DNA of 64,000 nucleotides from Tricholomella constricta. Lineage: Eukaryota; Basidiomycota; Agaricomycetes; Agaricales; Lyophyllaceae. A program made the translations under genes and the position numbers. Location: NCBI GenBank assembly GCA_013368375.1, contig JAACJP010000019.1, positions 434,001 to 498,000 of the forward strand, written 5' to 3'. This document shows positions 24,117-35,953 of this stretch, in pieces (position 1 is the stretch's first letter; every line of letters begins with the position of its first letter). The notes beneath the pieces were generated by a model that worked only from the letters and a program-made list of their open reading frames with translations, made no database searches and was not told where the DNA came from.

Positions 24117-26304
24117 ATGGCGCCGGCCCATCTAATAATTGCGCTCGATGATACTTTTGGTAAGGTTTCGGCGTTTTGTATAGAAACCCCTCGCGATTAA
24201 TCGATTGAAATCCTAGGTGCATCTTTCATCGGGGTGCTTTTTACAGCCATGTGTGTAGATGGAGCCACAGATTCAACGCACGTGGTCTAACACTCTGTTT
24301 AGGTTGTACGGAATCACTACATTACAGGTACGAGTGCTCCCTCCCTCACAGTTCTCCATCTGATCATTGCCTGCATCTGGCCAGACTTATATCTTCTACA
24401 ACAACTATTCGAAAGACAAATTTTCGAATAAGCTTCTGGTGCGTTGTCGTGTGAAAGACTATCTCTTCATTTCTCACCATCTTGAAATCGCAGGTTGCGG
24501 TGATATGGTAATTGTCCCTGGCAATGTTTGGTCTCTAAGTCGCCGAGTTTCTTAACCTCCATCGGCAGGATCCTCGATACGGCACACATGATCTTTGGTA
24601 CGAGCTCGGTCTCACCTTAACGATGATCCTCACACATATATCGTTCCAGTCTCAATGAGCATGTATCATTATTTGGTTCGTGCTTTTCAGATTCCCTATT
24701 CAAACTTCAAAATTAAGCATTGAGAATATCGTTGTGATAGATTACAAACTTCGCGAATCTGCCTGCCTTGGCTTTTGGTCATTGGTAACGTCGTCACGCT
24801 TGAACTCGATGATCAAATCTGACGCTTCCTTGAACAGGTCACTTTTTGTACGTACATCTTCATGATGATCTACGATCCATGTGCTCACTCTTCCCAGGTA
24901 TCGGTCGTGATGAATGTAAAGGCAATTCTTACACTTCAGATGCTGAACTGAATTTGCAAATTGCAGATCATCATCGCATTTTTAGTACATGTGTACGTGG
25001 AATTTTCCTGCGCCTCGAGAAAACTCTCATCGACCTCCACCAGATTCTTCACCGTCCGAATCTTCCACTGTGGGCATTTTTTCACACCCTTGCGTTGTGA
25101 CTTCGACTCATGCACGTTTTCTAAAGTGAGCAGTCGGAGGGTGAAGATGTGGTTGACGCCGCTCATTGTAATTGTTCCCGTCCTCTTCTATGGAAATAAG
25201 CTGATGCGGAGCTGTCGTAGAGTTTGCTCGTTGTCGCACATCTTTGTTTCGGGATCGGTATGCCCTTGACACCAACTTTCAAAGTACTTACTTACACTTG
25301 CCTCACTCAGAAACTGTCGTGTTCCTGTGAGTGACGTCAGTATTACTCTCGTCAAACACCTCTGACCTACCTTTCGACCCTGTAGGTTCATCAAAAAGGA
25401 ACTCAGTAAGCTTCCAGAGATAACAGTAATTACATAGCCCATCGCTTCTATGCCTGTACAACTGACAACAGTTGATCAGATGTTTGCTGCGATGCCGTTT
25501 GCCTTGTTTGCCGTCCTTTCGGATATTTTTATCGCCGCGGCCCTTTGTATCTTGCTCCATGGTAGTCGGACAGGTTTCCGAAGGTGATTGGCCTCGGTAT
25601 GATCGTTGTCGATATGCTCATGTATATCTTTTCAGGACTAACACACTCGTCAACACGCTAATGGTTTATGCCATCAATCGTTGTGTATTGACTTCGTATG
25701 TGTGATATACCATTGCTAGGAAGAAGGATTAAAGCTCATGGCTCGATTCCAGAGTCGTTGCTGTAGCTGAGGTCATTGCTGTAAGTGTAAACTACCATGA
25801 CTGACCTCACTAAAAGTGCTGATTCCTTATCGACGTCTCCAGTTCGCGGCGTCACCACATAGTCTCTGGTTCTTAGCGATAGATTTCGTCGTCGGCAAAC
25901 GTGCGTGAACATAACCACGCTTCACCGCCACTTATTTCTAACGATTGTCAATTAGTATACGCCAACAGTCTTCTTGCACATCTAAACAGTCGGCAGTCGC
26001 TACGAGGCGGTAACTCGATTCATAGCGTTCACATGTCAGATATACATTTTGAGGGAGAATCACGACGGGTAAGCAGTTTATAATTCGACTATCAGATCCT
26101 GGCTAATGTTCTTCTTCATCGATAGACGGATAGCACGGTAAGGATTCTTAGATGTGTTCTCAACTTTTTGAAATTAATGGGCACTTTTAGGTTCAGAAAG
26201 GCATGGTTCTTGACCTCCGGGCCCAGGAGTCTACGACCACGAGCTCACCGCACAGCCTACGCCCCAGCGCTACTGAATCTAAAGTGTGGCCCACTGCTGT
26301 CTAG
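24117..26304 (+). CDS. Seven-helix membrane protein, DUF6534 type
   Basis: This is a basidiomycete-specific integral membrane protein of about 330-350 residues in about ten small exons. Exon 1 from ATG 24117 reads MAPAHLIIALDDTFG. The following exons give ASFIGVLFTAMLYGITTLQ, YIFYNNYSKDKFSNKLLV, WILDTAHMIFVS, IIIAFLVHVYVEF-type helices, then RTNTLVNTLMVYAIN (about 25640), AVAEVIAFAASPHSLWFLAI with DFVVGKLYANSLLAHLNSRQ SLRG (25750-26020). A Ser/Thr-rich cytosolic tail ends KVWPTAV at TAG 26302-26304. The closing NTLMVYAIN...YANSLLA.LN.R.SLRG block is diagnostic for DUF6534. Function is unknown. Agaricomycetes usually carry many copies, often near one another, but I see only this one here. Exact exon limits in 24600-25500 are uncertain. 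Confidence 0.78.
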
Positions 26305-28506
26305 CCGTTTGCGTTAATCAAGACCGAACATAGAGTCAGCCCCCACCAAGCAACTTCCTGAACATGACTTTGTGAAGTATATCTTTCTCTCGACCGCGTT
26401 GCGTTGTCATCCATAGTGTTCAGGAGCCCAGCTGGACTTATTTATATCTCGTTAACATCATCATTCTCCATTTCGAAACCATTGTACGTTTGCAACATTG
26501 TAGGATTTTTCAGTATTTTTGCAATTGGGTTCGCGAGCAGTAGGCTCAGCACCTTTTCAAGCCAGATATAACCTTCATCGAAATCGGCTGCTCATCAATG
26601 GCGGTTAATCGTGAAAGGTCTCGTGCAAGCAAAATTTGACAGAGACCGTAATGTGCTGCTGCTGTCGTTGTGGGTATTAGGGCTGCCGACGACACACATC
26701 CAACAAATGACGAAAGAGGTTTCCAAACCATGGACGTGTCTTATACAATCTCCTTTGGTACTATTCTGGGCTCTCCTAGATGGTCTCCCTATTGCAATTG
26801 ACATGGTGATTCTGCCCCACTCTGCCCTCCGCATCCCAATGCACTTTGACCACAACTGTTTCAAACATCCGAGCATATAAAGTTCTCACAGAAAGGTTCG
26901 TGTACGCGCCGTCCCAATGGGCTAAGATTCGCCCTCGGCGCATCAAGTTCCACTGGATCACCAAGGCGCCGCGCATTCAAACCATCAAGGTGCTTTTAAC
27001 CCCAAGTGGCGCCTCCACCCAATTTCTCCGGGTTCTTGTGCGGGGCTAGATAGGACTGTCTAAATCGCGCGGATCGACGCGTCGGGGGTGTCGTATTCAG
27101 GCCGCGAAGCTCCAGGTACTATGCAGGCAATGTGTATTTGGATGTTGGGCACATCCTACTTAGATGCGTCACGGTGTTCACAATGGTAGCCTATTAAATC
27201 GGAAGCAACGTAGAGGCCCAATGCGCCGGAAATAGGTGTGGATAATGAACTCGGTGTAGGCCTTTGGCTGTGAATATAACAGAAAGTTGGGGTTATGTAG
27301 ACACGCGATCAGATTAAACGATCATGATCGCCGATATGCGAAGCCAAAGTTCAACAGTGCATATCTCTCTTCGGAGTCCTCCAAGGTACCACGATGAGCG
27401 TCGACCACTGCTAGAGTTTGACTGTTGAGCAGATCCTGAGCGTGGTCAAACCCAAAAGGTCAAGGGGTCACGCAAGGTGCACCACAGATGTATCACCGAA
27501 CCGAGCGTCCGACTCGGAGGCCGTATTGCGTTATTACCGAGTACTTAAAGGTACCTGTGCAATACCTGTGCGACCCTCGTTGATCACGTCAAGTTACTGT
27601 TTCAAGGAATGCAGGCCTTGCGAGCCTGAGAGAGTACCGTCTATTCCTTTTTGGAGGACATGCCGAAATTTCCGGAGCTCTCCTATGCATCTCGGTCAAT
27701 AAGTACCTGCCGGCCTGCTACACAGGTCGTCAAGGGGATGGCGCAATGAAGGTCTAAGGGAGCTCTTCTGAGCAGGGCAGTACTAGAGCAGGTTGGGGTT
27801 CGGTTCCGGTAGCTAGAGCAACGCGTAGACGTAAGTGGAATAGGCGGACGCGACTTTTATCCAGGGGCTGAGGCGCGGTATGTCGCGCGGCCTAACACTG
27901 CATCCCATTCAAAGAATCTTTTGAAGAATTCTTGGAGTACTAGGCGCAGCGACGCTCGACGAGCTGTGGCGTGTTTTCGGCGCCTGAATGGTCAAGGTGC
28001 CATTCCGCGTGCGCTGGTCATTGGGAATCCTGTGACATGTTCATTTTTCGTTTTGGAGTTCCAGTTTTTTAAAAAGCACCAAACTTAGATGCGCAGAGAG
28101 CAAACGGCTCAACTTTGTGGTGAAGTGGAGTATATTGTTTCACAGTTTACTGGTACTATCGTTCGTCCTGTTGGCCGCTTATTCGTCATCGCATCCTCTA
28201 AGAGGCAGACGGTGTAGTACCGAAAGAAGATGGGGCGTTGAAAATAAGCAAGACGCATGGGCGAGATTCAAATGGTAAGTGCGTGTTTGAAGACCTGGAT
28301 GGCCGACACGCCTAGCACACGCCACGTTCGCTCCGGCCTTTGGTTCGATGCACACCGGTTCGCAAGCACGATGCCGGCCGGCCGGCTTGTCCGATCCCCA
28401 AACAAACAACGCGACCTCTGGAGAAATTCGACGCGCGACTTCGACCAACCAAGGCCAACGACGTCATCACTTCATCATCATCACAGGCATCGAGGAGAGG
28501 GATCGA
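26305..28506. other. Gene-poor region, 2.2 kb
   Basis: No gene is supported. Open frames at 26611-26880 and 26846-27049 overlap each other on both strands and show no recognised domain. Some GC-rich segments (26900-27110, 27840-28010) differ in composition from the AT-rich neighbours and might be transposon remnants, but I could not identify a coding motif or terminal repeat. Confidence 0.35.
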
Positions 28507-28513
28507 TATAAAA
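28507..28513 (+). promoter_or_regulatory. TATA box of alcohol dehydrogenase gene
   Basis: The sequence tataaaa lies 85 bases before the ATG at 28599, with a CT-rich stretch between them. Confidence 0.5.
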
Positions 28514-28598
28514 TGAGCAACTATCGCATTGACCCTCTTCTTCCTGATCTCCCGTCTTCCTCAATTCACAAACTCAGTCCCACTGCAAATCCAACGCC

Positions 28599-30450
28599 AT
28601 GTCCTCCCAAGCCGATACGAAATGGAAGGGTTACGCGTCAGTACTGCTTTTGAAAATGTAGCCCTTTCCTGACGTTTTATATATCCAGAATCCGCGATAC
28701 AAAGCATTGGGATTCGTTCGAGGTCATCGACTTTAACCCAAAGCAGTTCGAAGACTACGATATCGATATCAAAATCGAGTATTGTGGCGTCTGCGGCTCT
28801 GATGTACTCTGCCATCGTTTCGTTTTGGTCGAAAATGGATGACTGATGTTTATTTCAATCTGAAGGTACATACCATAACTGGGGGATGGGGAGAACCGAT
28901 GTTGGTGCGAGCCTGTTGAATGGGAAACCTGGGTGTATGCTAACGATTTAACAGCCTTTGATCACTGGCCACGAGATAGTTGGTCACGTCGTTCGAGTTG
29001 GTCCCAAAGTCACGGCTTTCAAGGTTGGCGACCGTGCTGGAGTTGGGTATATGCGCTTCGTTCTCTACGCTCGTGGTGTGCACTGCTAAGTCGGACTCAT
29101 TGAACGCAGCGCCCAAGTCTGTTCTTGCCTCAAATGTAAGCCATGCACAACCGATAACGAACAATAGTACGTCTAAGTTCTCTCTTTTCACAATATATGC
29201 GACTCATCTGACTCGGTCGGTTGTCAGCTGTCCCAACGCCGTCAGCACCTATAACGCCAAGTACCCTAACGTGCATCTTTCTTTACATATAGTTGCGTCA
29301 CGTATTGCTTAACGATTTCTTGCAGGGTGACATTGCTCACGGCGGTTATTCTACCGCTGTGCGAGCGCATGAGCGCTTCGTCTTCCCTCTTCCTAAGGAA
29401 CTTCCGTTGGAAGAGATTGCACCCATGCTGTGCGCAGGTATAACTGTATACTCTCCACTCATCAGGAATGGAGCTGGGTAGGTGTCTGCTATATCTTTCC
29501 GTTCAATTGAATCTTAAGCGCGATACGCAGGCCTGGAAAGTGTATCGGTGTTGTGGGGATCGGAGGTTTGGGGTAAGCATAATTGGGCTCAGCTGTAGAC
29601 ATCGGTTCTAACATCTTTGCAGTCATTACGCCCTCCAATTTGCACGTGCTTTGGGGGCGGAGCAAGTCGTGGCCTTCTCTCATTCATCGGGCAAGGAGGT
29701 AATTAATTAAGTACTTGTCTCCTTCGCCGCTCATGGATTCAATTTATAGAAAGACGCCCGCGAATTGGGCGCCACAGACGTCGTCATCACGAGTAACAAA
29801 AACTTTGCTGAACCCTGGAAGGGAAAGTTAGATTTGATAATCGTTTGTCCACCCCTCCCGCCTGGGATAGCAACTTTTGAACCTTTTTTATGATAGTGCA
29901 CTGCCGATGTTTCTCAGGGTATCCCCCTGTCTGATTTTATTACGACCCTTGGAGTCCATGGTCGCTTCATCATGGTTGCCATCCCCGATGATCAGCTTCC
30001 GACCTTGCGTTCCACACGTTCGCTCTTTCAGTTGGCTGTGCTCCATATTGTCTAACATGTCTTGCAGAAATGGTCTCCAACGGAGCGCTTCTAGGCGGAA
30101 GTCACATGTAGGGTTCTTTTGTCCTTTATCAAATCTAACCAATGTTCAAACACTTATGCTGCTGTGCGCCACAGCGGAAGCAAGAAGGAAGTAATTGAAA
30201 TGCTCGATCTCGCGGTCAAGGAAAATGTGAAGAGCTATATTGAGGTCCTCCCGAGTATGTTTTCTTCTCGTATAATCTCGTCACACTTCAGGCTCATAAG
30301 TCATCAATTACTCAGTGAAGGATGCCGGCAAGGCAGTTAGAGGTGTGAAGGACAACACTGTTAGGTATAGGCACGTTCTCAAGTGTGTTGTCTTCGTCTC
30401 TATGCCGCGCTTGCTTGACTTAGCGTTATTCATATAGGGTGGACATCTGA
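28599..30450 (+). CDS. NADP-dependent cinnamyl/aryl alcohol dehydrogenase (ADH6/7 type)
   Basis: This is a zinc-dependent medium-chain dehydrogenase that reduces aldehydes such as cinnamaldehydes or aliphatic aldehydes with NADPH. The ATG at 28599 gives [13 protein letters not shown], followed by about ten short introns. The catalytic zinc segment is [12 protein letters not shown] (about 28770), with [13 protein letters not shown] (about 28970). The structural zinc Cys cluster is [19 protein letters not shown] (29105-29230). The Rossmann glycine motif is [20 protein letters not shown] (29550-29660). The C-terminal part is [17 protein letters not shown], ending [11 protein letters not shown] at TGA 30448-30450. 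All zinc ligands are visible. Motif order and the [19 protein letters not shown] segment match the yeast ADH6/ADH7 subfamily. No signal peptide is visible, so it is cytosolic. It plausibly detoxifies lignin-derived aldehydes in a wood decayer (inference). Confidence 0.92.
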
Positions 30451-31082
30451 ACTGCGTCGAGAAAGATCGAGAACCAAGTAAAGTCTAGTAAAGTCTTTGT
30501 ACTATTCGAAAGTTTGTAACGTTAATGATCAGTAATATTCGAACGAGACAGTTCTCTTCTCTAGCTTTCGGAACTCAGCTGAACATCAAACACTCTGCAT
30601 GGTATATACTTAGGAATGGAGTCCGGCTTCTGGTAGTATAGACTTGCTCTACGCCTTCTCGTGGGCCCATCTAGTGCAACTGCAGAAATATGCACCCTGG
30701 ACTCATCAAATGGCAAGCTGTACCGCCAGGTTCATTTCTGGCCTCCTTTGCATTGTCAAAATCTACTCACCTGCCAGTGACCGGACTCCATCTTTTAGAC
30801 CCGTCGAGATCAAACGTTCAAATATCCGCCCTCCGTCGACGGTATTTGCCGGCTTGCTTCTGCACTCCCGCTCACCTTTGAAGAGAAATGCGCGCCTTCA
30901 CCCTGGAAAGTTTCATCCAGCTTGCCTTTGTCAAAAATTGTATGATTTCGCGAGGTTCGGACAGCCTTCATTTTTTGTCCACTTCACTTGATGAAAATGC
31001 TGAAGTTTCACTGTGATAGCTACTTCAGGCATGGGCTGTCGCATAAGATTCGGAAGGTCGTCGCAAGCGCATAGCGCATTCC

Positions 31083-31134
31083 AGCCAGATTCATATCGAT
31101 AGGCCCCTTCGAGAAAAATACACATAGGGCGGAG
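31083..31134 (-). repeat. Imperfect inverted repeat, arm A
   Basis: The reverse complement of this stretch (actccgccctatgtg...ctatcgatatgaatctggct) matches 31366-31422 with small differences, forming arms about 230 bases apart. A shorter diverged copy of the core (gggcctaccgataagcatat) lies between them near 31270. The structure could be a remnant of a foldback or inverted-repeat element. Confidence 0.6.
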
Positions 31135-31365
31135 TGTAGGTTTCAATGTCCGAAACGCTCGAAAAATCGTCCCAGCTGATCACCCACTACTATTTCGCTG
31201 CCAGGTATGAGGCAGTCATATACCCAAAAAGCACAAAAAAATAGCCTTACACATATCGCGCTCAATGAAGGGCCTACCGATAAGCATATACGGCGGTTTA
31301 ACTGGAGTTAGTGAGCAAGCGGTGAACGACTCGCCCATTGCCGTTCGGCCGGGGACTAACTTTTG

Positions 31366-31422
31366 ACTCCGCCCTATGTATCCTTTTTTCTGGAGGGGCC
31401 TATCGATATGAATCTGGCTGTC
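31366..31422 (+). repeat. Imperfect inverted repeat, arm B
   Basis: This is the partner of the arm at 31083-31134. The shared blocks are actccgccctatgt and ggggcctatcgatatgaatc. The central T-rich part (tccttttttct versus gtatttttct) carries most of the differences. Confidence 0.6.
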
Positions 31423-32298
31423 AAGAGCTTGGAACTCGGGCATACATATTTGCATCTGTTATGGCCGCATTTTCTTTCTGTCATTCTGATCATCCTTGGA
31501 TCATCCGATTCAACTCGAGTTGTCCCTGCCACCTTGGTCCAATTCTCTGATCACACCGCCTTTGATTTCAAAGATATCGGAATACTCGTTGTTCGAAAAC
31601 CAACCGGCATAATTCATTTTCTATCAACATTAGCAAATTTTGATCTGAAAGTCTCCAGCTTGACGAATGACATTGCGCCCGCCAACGGCAACCCACGCTT
31701 TTGGCAAAAACTCGGGACAATACAGTGACGACTCGTGTTCACGTGTTTCATTATCGTTTCGTCTATTTCCCCGCCTTCTGGTTCTTGTGCTTGCCCCCGC
31801 ATGGTTGAACATCGAATCCTCGGAAAAAATACTTTCCTTTGGACAGCTTCTCGAACTTCTTCTCGGTACCAGGTCGTGCTCGTGTTGTTACTCCTTGAGT
31901 GATACCCGTTCCTTCTCCGACCCTGATTCACCCCGTAGGTGGAAGTCCTTCCGATATGCCGCCCACTACGCTTTTGAATTCAGAGCATTGCTACTTCAGT
32001 CCTTTCATACAATTTTTCAAATGAATATTACAGCTGCATCCCAGCGTCATAACGGAGGCATAACGCGCCATCCCTGGCGTTGGGCACGTCACTATTAGTG
32101 TCATTCAAAGCGACGGCTGGGTTACCCTGCATCTCATTGGACTCAGACGTTTTTAGTCTTGGCTCTCCGCGACTTCCCCGCACAACGCTGCTCAGAAGGG
32201 CTTGGTAGGCTTGGTGTTGTTCTGCCGATATTCTCCATAGATTGTCAAGCTCTGACTGTCGGATAGACAATTACCCACTCTACAGCATCGTCATGGGG

Positions 32299-32305
32299 TA
32301 TAAAA
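32299..32305 (+). promoter_or_regulatory. TATA box of AA9 gene 1
   Basis: The sequence tataaaa is placed 51 bases before the ATG at 32357, a short leader typical of strongly expressed fungal secreted enzymes. Confidence 0.6.
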
Positions 32306-32356
32306 GCGAGGCTAAAATGCCTCCCAAATTCAACAACTCTCAATCCTACTCAGAAG

Positions 32357-33275
32357 ATGAAGTTCACCAGCATTCTCAGTCTCGCCGCCGTCGCCCAGAG
32401 CGCATCTGCTCACTGTATGTAGGGAGTTCGACCAAATATTTTCGTTACTTATGACTCTCCGTTAGACATCTGGACAACTCTCGTTGCTGGAGGCACCACC
32501 ACGAACGCGGCCATTCGTCAGCCCATAAGCAACTCCCCCGTCGAGAGTGCCACCAGCAACAACCTCCGATGCAATGTTAGCCCCGGAGCTGCGACCCAGA
32601 CTGTCTCCGTGGCTGCAGGAAGCTCTGTGACCTTCAAGCTTGACAACACCCTCTACCACCAAGGTCCCGCCGCCATCTACCTCGGAAAGGCTCCTGGATC
32701 TGTTGCAAGCTGGGACGGCAGCGGTTCTAACTGGTTCAAGGTAAGCTCACCCCCGCCCATTTTTGCAACTTTTGTCTCATAAGTATCTAGATCGCCGAGT
32801 GGGGCGCCACCTTCAACCCATTCAAGTTCACCTCCGAGGGTTTGAGCCAACTCTCTACCACCATCCCTTCCAACACTCCCTCGGGCGAGGTATGGCTTAA
32901 GCAATTTGTCCCATAGAAAGTCTCTAAAAACCAAAACCTTTTCTACAGTATCTGCTTCGCATTGAACAGGTTGGCCTCCACGTCGCTGGTGCTCCCCAGT
33001 GGTACATCTCGTGCGCCCAGATCAATGTCACTGGCGGTGGATCCGGAAACCCCGCAAAGGTCTCCATCCCCGGATACGTCTCTGCCAGCGGTATGCCATT
33101 TTTACACTCTCGAATCTCGGCAGTCACTTATAACGTCTCGATGCAGACCCCGGTCTCACCGTCAACATCTACTACCCCATCCCGACGTCTTACAGGGTGA
33201 GTATCCTCTACAGTTGCCTCAGTCAATGCTTACGCCTCGGATCAGGTTCCCGGACCTTCCGTCTGGCGTGGATGA
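32357..33275 (+). CDS. AA9 lytic polysaccharide monooxygenase, copy 1
   Basis: This is a secreted copper enzyme that oxidatively cleaves cellulose or related glucans. The ATG at 32357 starts a signal peptide ([18 protein letters not shown]), and the mature protein begins with the histidine brace His of [11 protein letters not shown]; an intron splits its Tyr codon. The second copper histidine lies in [19 protein letters not shown]. The axial tyrosine region is [35 protein letters not shown] is a family hallmark. The protein ends [14 protein letters not shown] at TGA 33273-33275. It has five exons, about 235 residues and no CBM1. It lies tail to tail with a close paralogue at 34012-34953. A TATA box lies close upstream. 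All active-site residues are present. Confidence 0.94.
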
Positions 33276-34011
33276 AAGGCTGTTCTTAGAACGAGAGTTT
33301 GACTACATGTGTGTGTATATGGTGCGGTTGCGGTTTACTTAGCCACCGCTTCAATGTGACAAGGACTTCAGCTCCTTGAAAAGCTATTCAACTTTTTGTG
33401 TCTCTTGTGAAAATGCAAGAACAAGACCGATTTCTCATATTCTCAATACTGACGCGAGTTCGAAGTTTGGCCAAACATGATTGATATTCACTAGTCATGA
33501 TTGGCTGCTACATTGGATGTGTCAAATGAGATTCATATCTGGCCACACTGACATTTTATATACAGGTATGAAGTTGGACGTCGGGTGAGTTCCCATGCAA
33601 TTCACATCATTCGGTATTCACGGCCTCTCTAAAACACCGGCGTCGAGTAGTTTGCAAGGCATGAGTCGAACAATCAATTAGCAGTACCAATTTATTTCTT
33701 CTACACAGCAAATCTTCAAACCGCAGGAACGAGGGTACAAATGTGAGTAACGGTGGCCGGCCAACTTGGCGGTAAGCACATCGCAGTCATAGTCAGAAAT
33801 TCCCAGCAGCGACTTTTGTCGCGCTTTGTGCTGTTACATTTCTAGTGCCCTGAGTATTCAAGTAAGCTTACTCCATCGATGATGGTCTCACGAAATTTTA
33901 TTGGAATCAATCGAAAATGAGGCAAAAGACGAAAGTAAAGGAATCAGGAGAGAAATGAACTCAAGAGAGCCTTTATATTGTAAGCTTGTTGTCTGCGAAG
34001 GCAAAAGAGCT
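33276..34011. other. Intergenic between convergent AA9 genes
   Basis: This is the 3' region shared by two convergent AA9 genes. It has no coding signal and is AT-rich, with long runs of low complexity near 33380-33420. Confidence 0.4.
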
Positions 34012-34953
34012 TCATCCACGCCACACTGCCGGTCCCGGAACCTAAATATAGAATAAATCTTGTCTTGATATGCAATTGGAGGAAAGTTACCTTGTACGAA
34101 GTTGGCACTGGGTAGTAGATGTTGACCGTGAGGCCAGGGTCTGTTGAGAGGGGCACTTAGATTGTGTATCCACACTGAGGAAGTCCGACACACCTGTTGG
34201 GGAGACGTATCCAGGGATAGCAACCTTGGAGGGGTTTCCACTTCCGCTACCCGTGATCTTGATTTGGGCGCAAGAGATGTACCATTGTGGCGCACCCGCG
34301 ACGTGAAGCCCGATCTGCTCAATACGGACCAGGTACTGTCGCGGACGTAGAGATGATTAGGGATCGTACGGCGAAAATAGACAGTGAAGACATACCTCGC
34401 CAGGGGGTGTGTTGGCCGGGATGGTGGTGGTGAGCTGATTGAGGTTGTATGTCGTGAAAGTGAAAGGGTTGAACGTTGCACCCCATTCCGCGATCTGTAT
34501 ACAGTTTCTCCAATCAAAACAACGCGAAAATCGTGCCGGTAAAGATGACTTGTACCTTGAACCAGTTGGCGCCGCTCCCATCCCAGCTTGCAGCAGTGCT
34601 TGGGGCTTTGCCGAGGTAAATTGCGGCAGGGCCCAGATGGTATATGGTGTTGTCGAGCTGGAAGCCGATCGTGCTGCCTGGAGCGACGGAGACAGTGGTG
34701 GTCGCCGCACCGGGGTTGGCGTTGCAGGTGATGTCGTTGGAGGTGACACTCTCCACGGGTGAGTTGTTGACGGGCTGACGAATGGCCGTCGTCGACGTGG
34801 TACCGCCTGCAATCAGGTTGTACCAGATATCTGTGGGCGGACAGACGCGTTAAGAGACAGAATATGATACAGAGGGAGGGACAGAGACGGACAATGAGCA
34901 GAGGCGCTGTGTGCGAGCAGGGCAAGTCCGAGAATCTGACCAGTGAGCTTCAT
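34012..34953 (-). CDS. AA9 lytic polysaccharide monooxygenase, copy 2
   Basis: This is a close paralogue of the gene at 32357, on the opposite strand. The ATG at 34951-34953 gives the signal peptide [19 protein letters not shown]. The mature start is [13 protein letters not shown], with the His/Tyr codons split by an intron at the same place as in copy 1. The second His is in [19 protein letters not shown], and the axial Tyr is in [18 protein letters not shown]. The C terminus is [14 protein letters not shown], with the stop at 34012-34014. Exon structure is the same as copy 1. TATA (ttttata on the plus strand) lies at 34998-35004. The two copies differ at scattered residues throughout, so the duplication is not recent. 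Both look functional. Confidence 0.94.
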
Positions 34954-34997
34954 GTTGAGGACGATTGAAGAGTACAGAACACGACTCTTCTGCCTCT

Positions 34998-35004
34998 TTT
35001 TATA
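34998..35004 (-). promoter_or_regulatory. TATA box of AA9 gene 2
   Basis: The reverse complement reads tataaaa, 44 bases upstream of the start codon at 34953. Confidence 0.6.
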
Positions 35005-35309
35005 GCTGGAGCTGAGATCTTTGAGGTCGATGCGGCAGGCTCTTTTTGCACTTGAGCATGCGGTCGTATGGCAGAAAATAGCTCAGGGATGGGAGAACCT
35101 GCGCAAGCTCATGCAGATCGAGGTGAATGACGTTTCCAAATGTCGCTGAGAGTGCTTCAACAACCTGCTGAGTGTAGACTCGGAAGAACATTCGGTGGAG
35201 GATGACCAGTTCAGTTTAACCGAGGAAAAAGCTCTGGAGTCACGCGCTTGACACAGTTTTCTTTCACTGATATGCGCTCCGGTACTTCCGACGACTTCTA
35301 TCTTCTCTG

Positions 35310-35953
35310 TTCAGACACAAGTACGGGAACCTGATGTTGTTACGCTTGTCATATCAGGGATGTTAAGTATCCAACACATGACATACCTTGTAAAAAGTCG
35401 GGACCGGATTGTAGACGACACCGAGATCAGGGTCCTTGGAAGATTTTCAGCATAACTGCGGTTTTAAGGCGATATTATAGCAATGAAGGCTCACTGAGGC
35501 AGACACACCTGTCAAGAGATGGATACCATTGAAGCATTTCCAGCAACGTGAAGGCTGATTCTCTCAATTTGGACGTGATACTTTCACGCTGGTCAGCGGA
35601 TTCCAGACAGAAGAACAAATTCCTCATTCCATCTGCAAAGACATTGGCGGGGATGATTGCGAGTTTCCTGGCACTCATGTCGATGAACTTGAATGGCTTA
35701 AAGATACCGCCCCATTCAGCGATCTGGGCTACCGCATCACCAAGTGAAGACAACGACCAAGCGAATGCCGCTTTCGATGAAAAAGTTGCTTAGAGGCTTG
35801 CGAACGGCAGTGACAGAGGTAGTGCAGCCAGAAATAGAGTATCTGACGGTCGCCAATACGTCCATGATGGCGAGACCGATAGTTTATAGACTTAGACCGA
35901 GCAGACGCGCTCTGGGCGAGGATCGCGAGGCCGACGATGTTAGAGGGCTTCAC
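35310..35953 (-). pseudogene. Decayed AA9 LPMO copy
   Basis: This relic belongs to the same AA9 subfamily as copies 1 and 2. On the minus strand a signal-peptide remnant (KPSNIVGLAILAQSASA) begins at 35953, but its start codon is GTG instead of ATG. A shifted frame gives CTTSVTAVRKPLSNFFIES, matching [19 protein letters not shown] of copy 2. Then about ninety codons are missing, including the second copper histidine. The match resumes with IAEWGGIFKPFKF (about 35710) and IIPANVF. The tail DPDLGVVYNPVPTFYK (about 35410) retains the C-terminal block, and the last exon is degraded. The first copper histidine is also lost (SASARS). This copy cannot make an active enzyme. Confidence 0.85.

Larger units (their letters stand above)
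30451..32298. other. Gene-poor region with an inverted-repeat family
   Basis: No gene is supported between the alcohol dehydrogenase and the first AA9 gene. The notable content is a set of related short repeats at 31083-31134, 31257-31290 and 31366-31422 (listed separately). Short open frames such as 30644-30991 show no domain. Confidence 0.35.

Noticed and set aside
26595..27049. Overlapping open frames as a transposase or integrase fragment
   Set aside because: No DDE or zinc-binding motif, no flanking repeats, and frames on both strands of similar length.
30644..30991. 115-codon plus-strand frame as a gene
   Set aside because: It lacks any recognised domain or supporting splice sites, and its composition is like the surrounding intergenic DNA.
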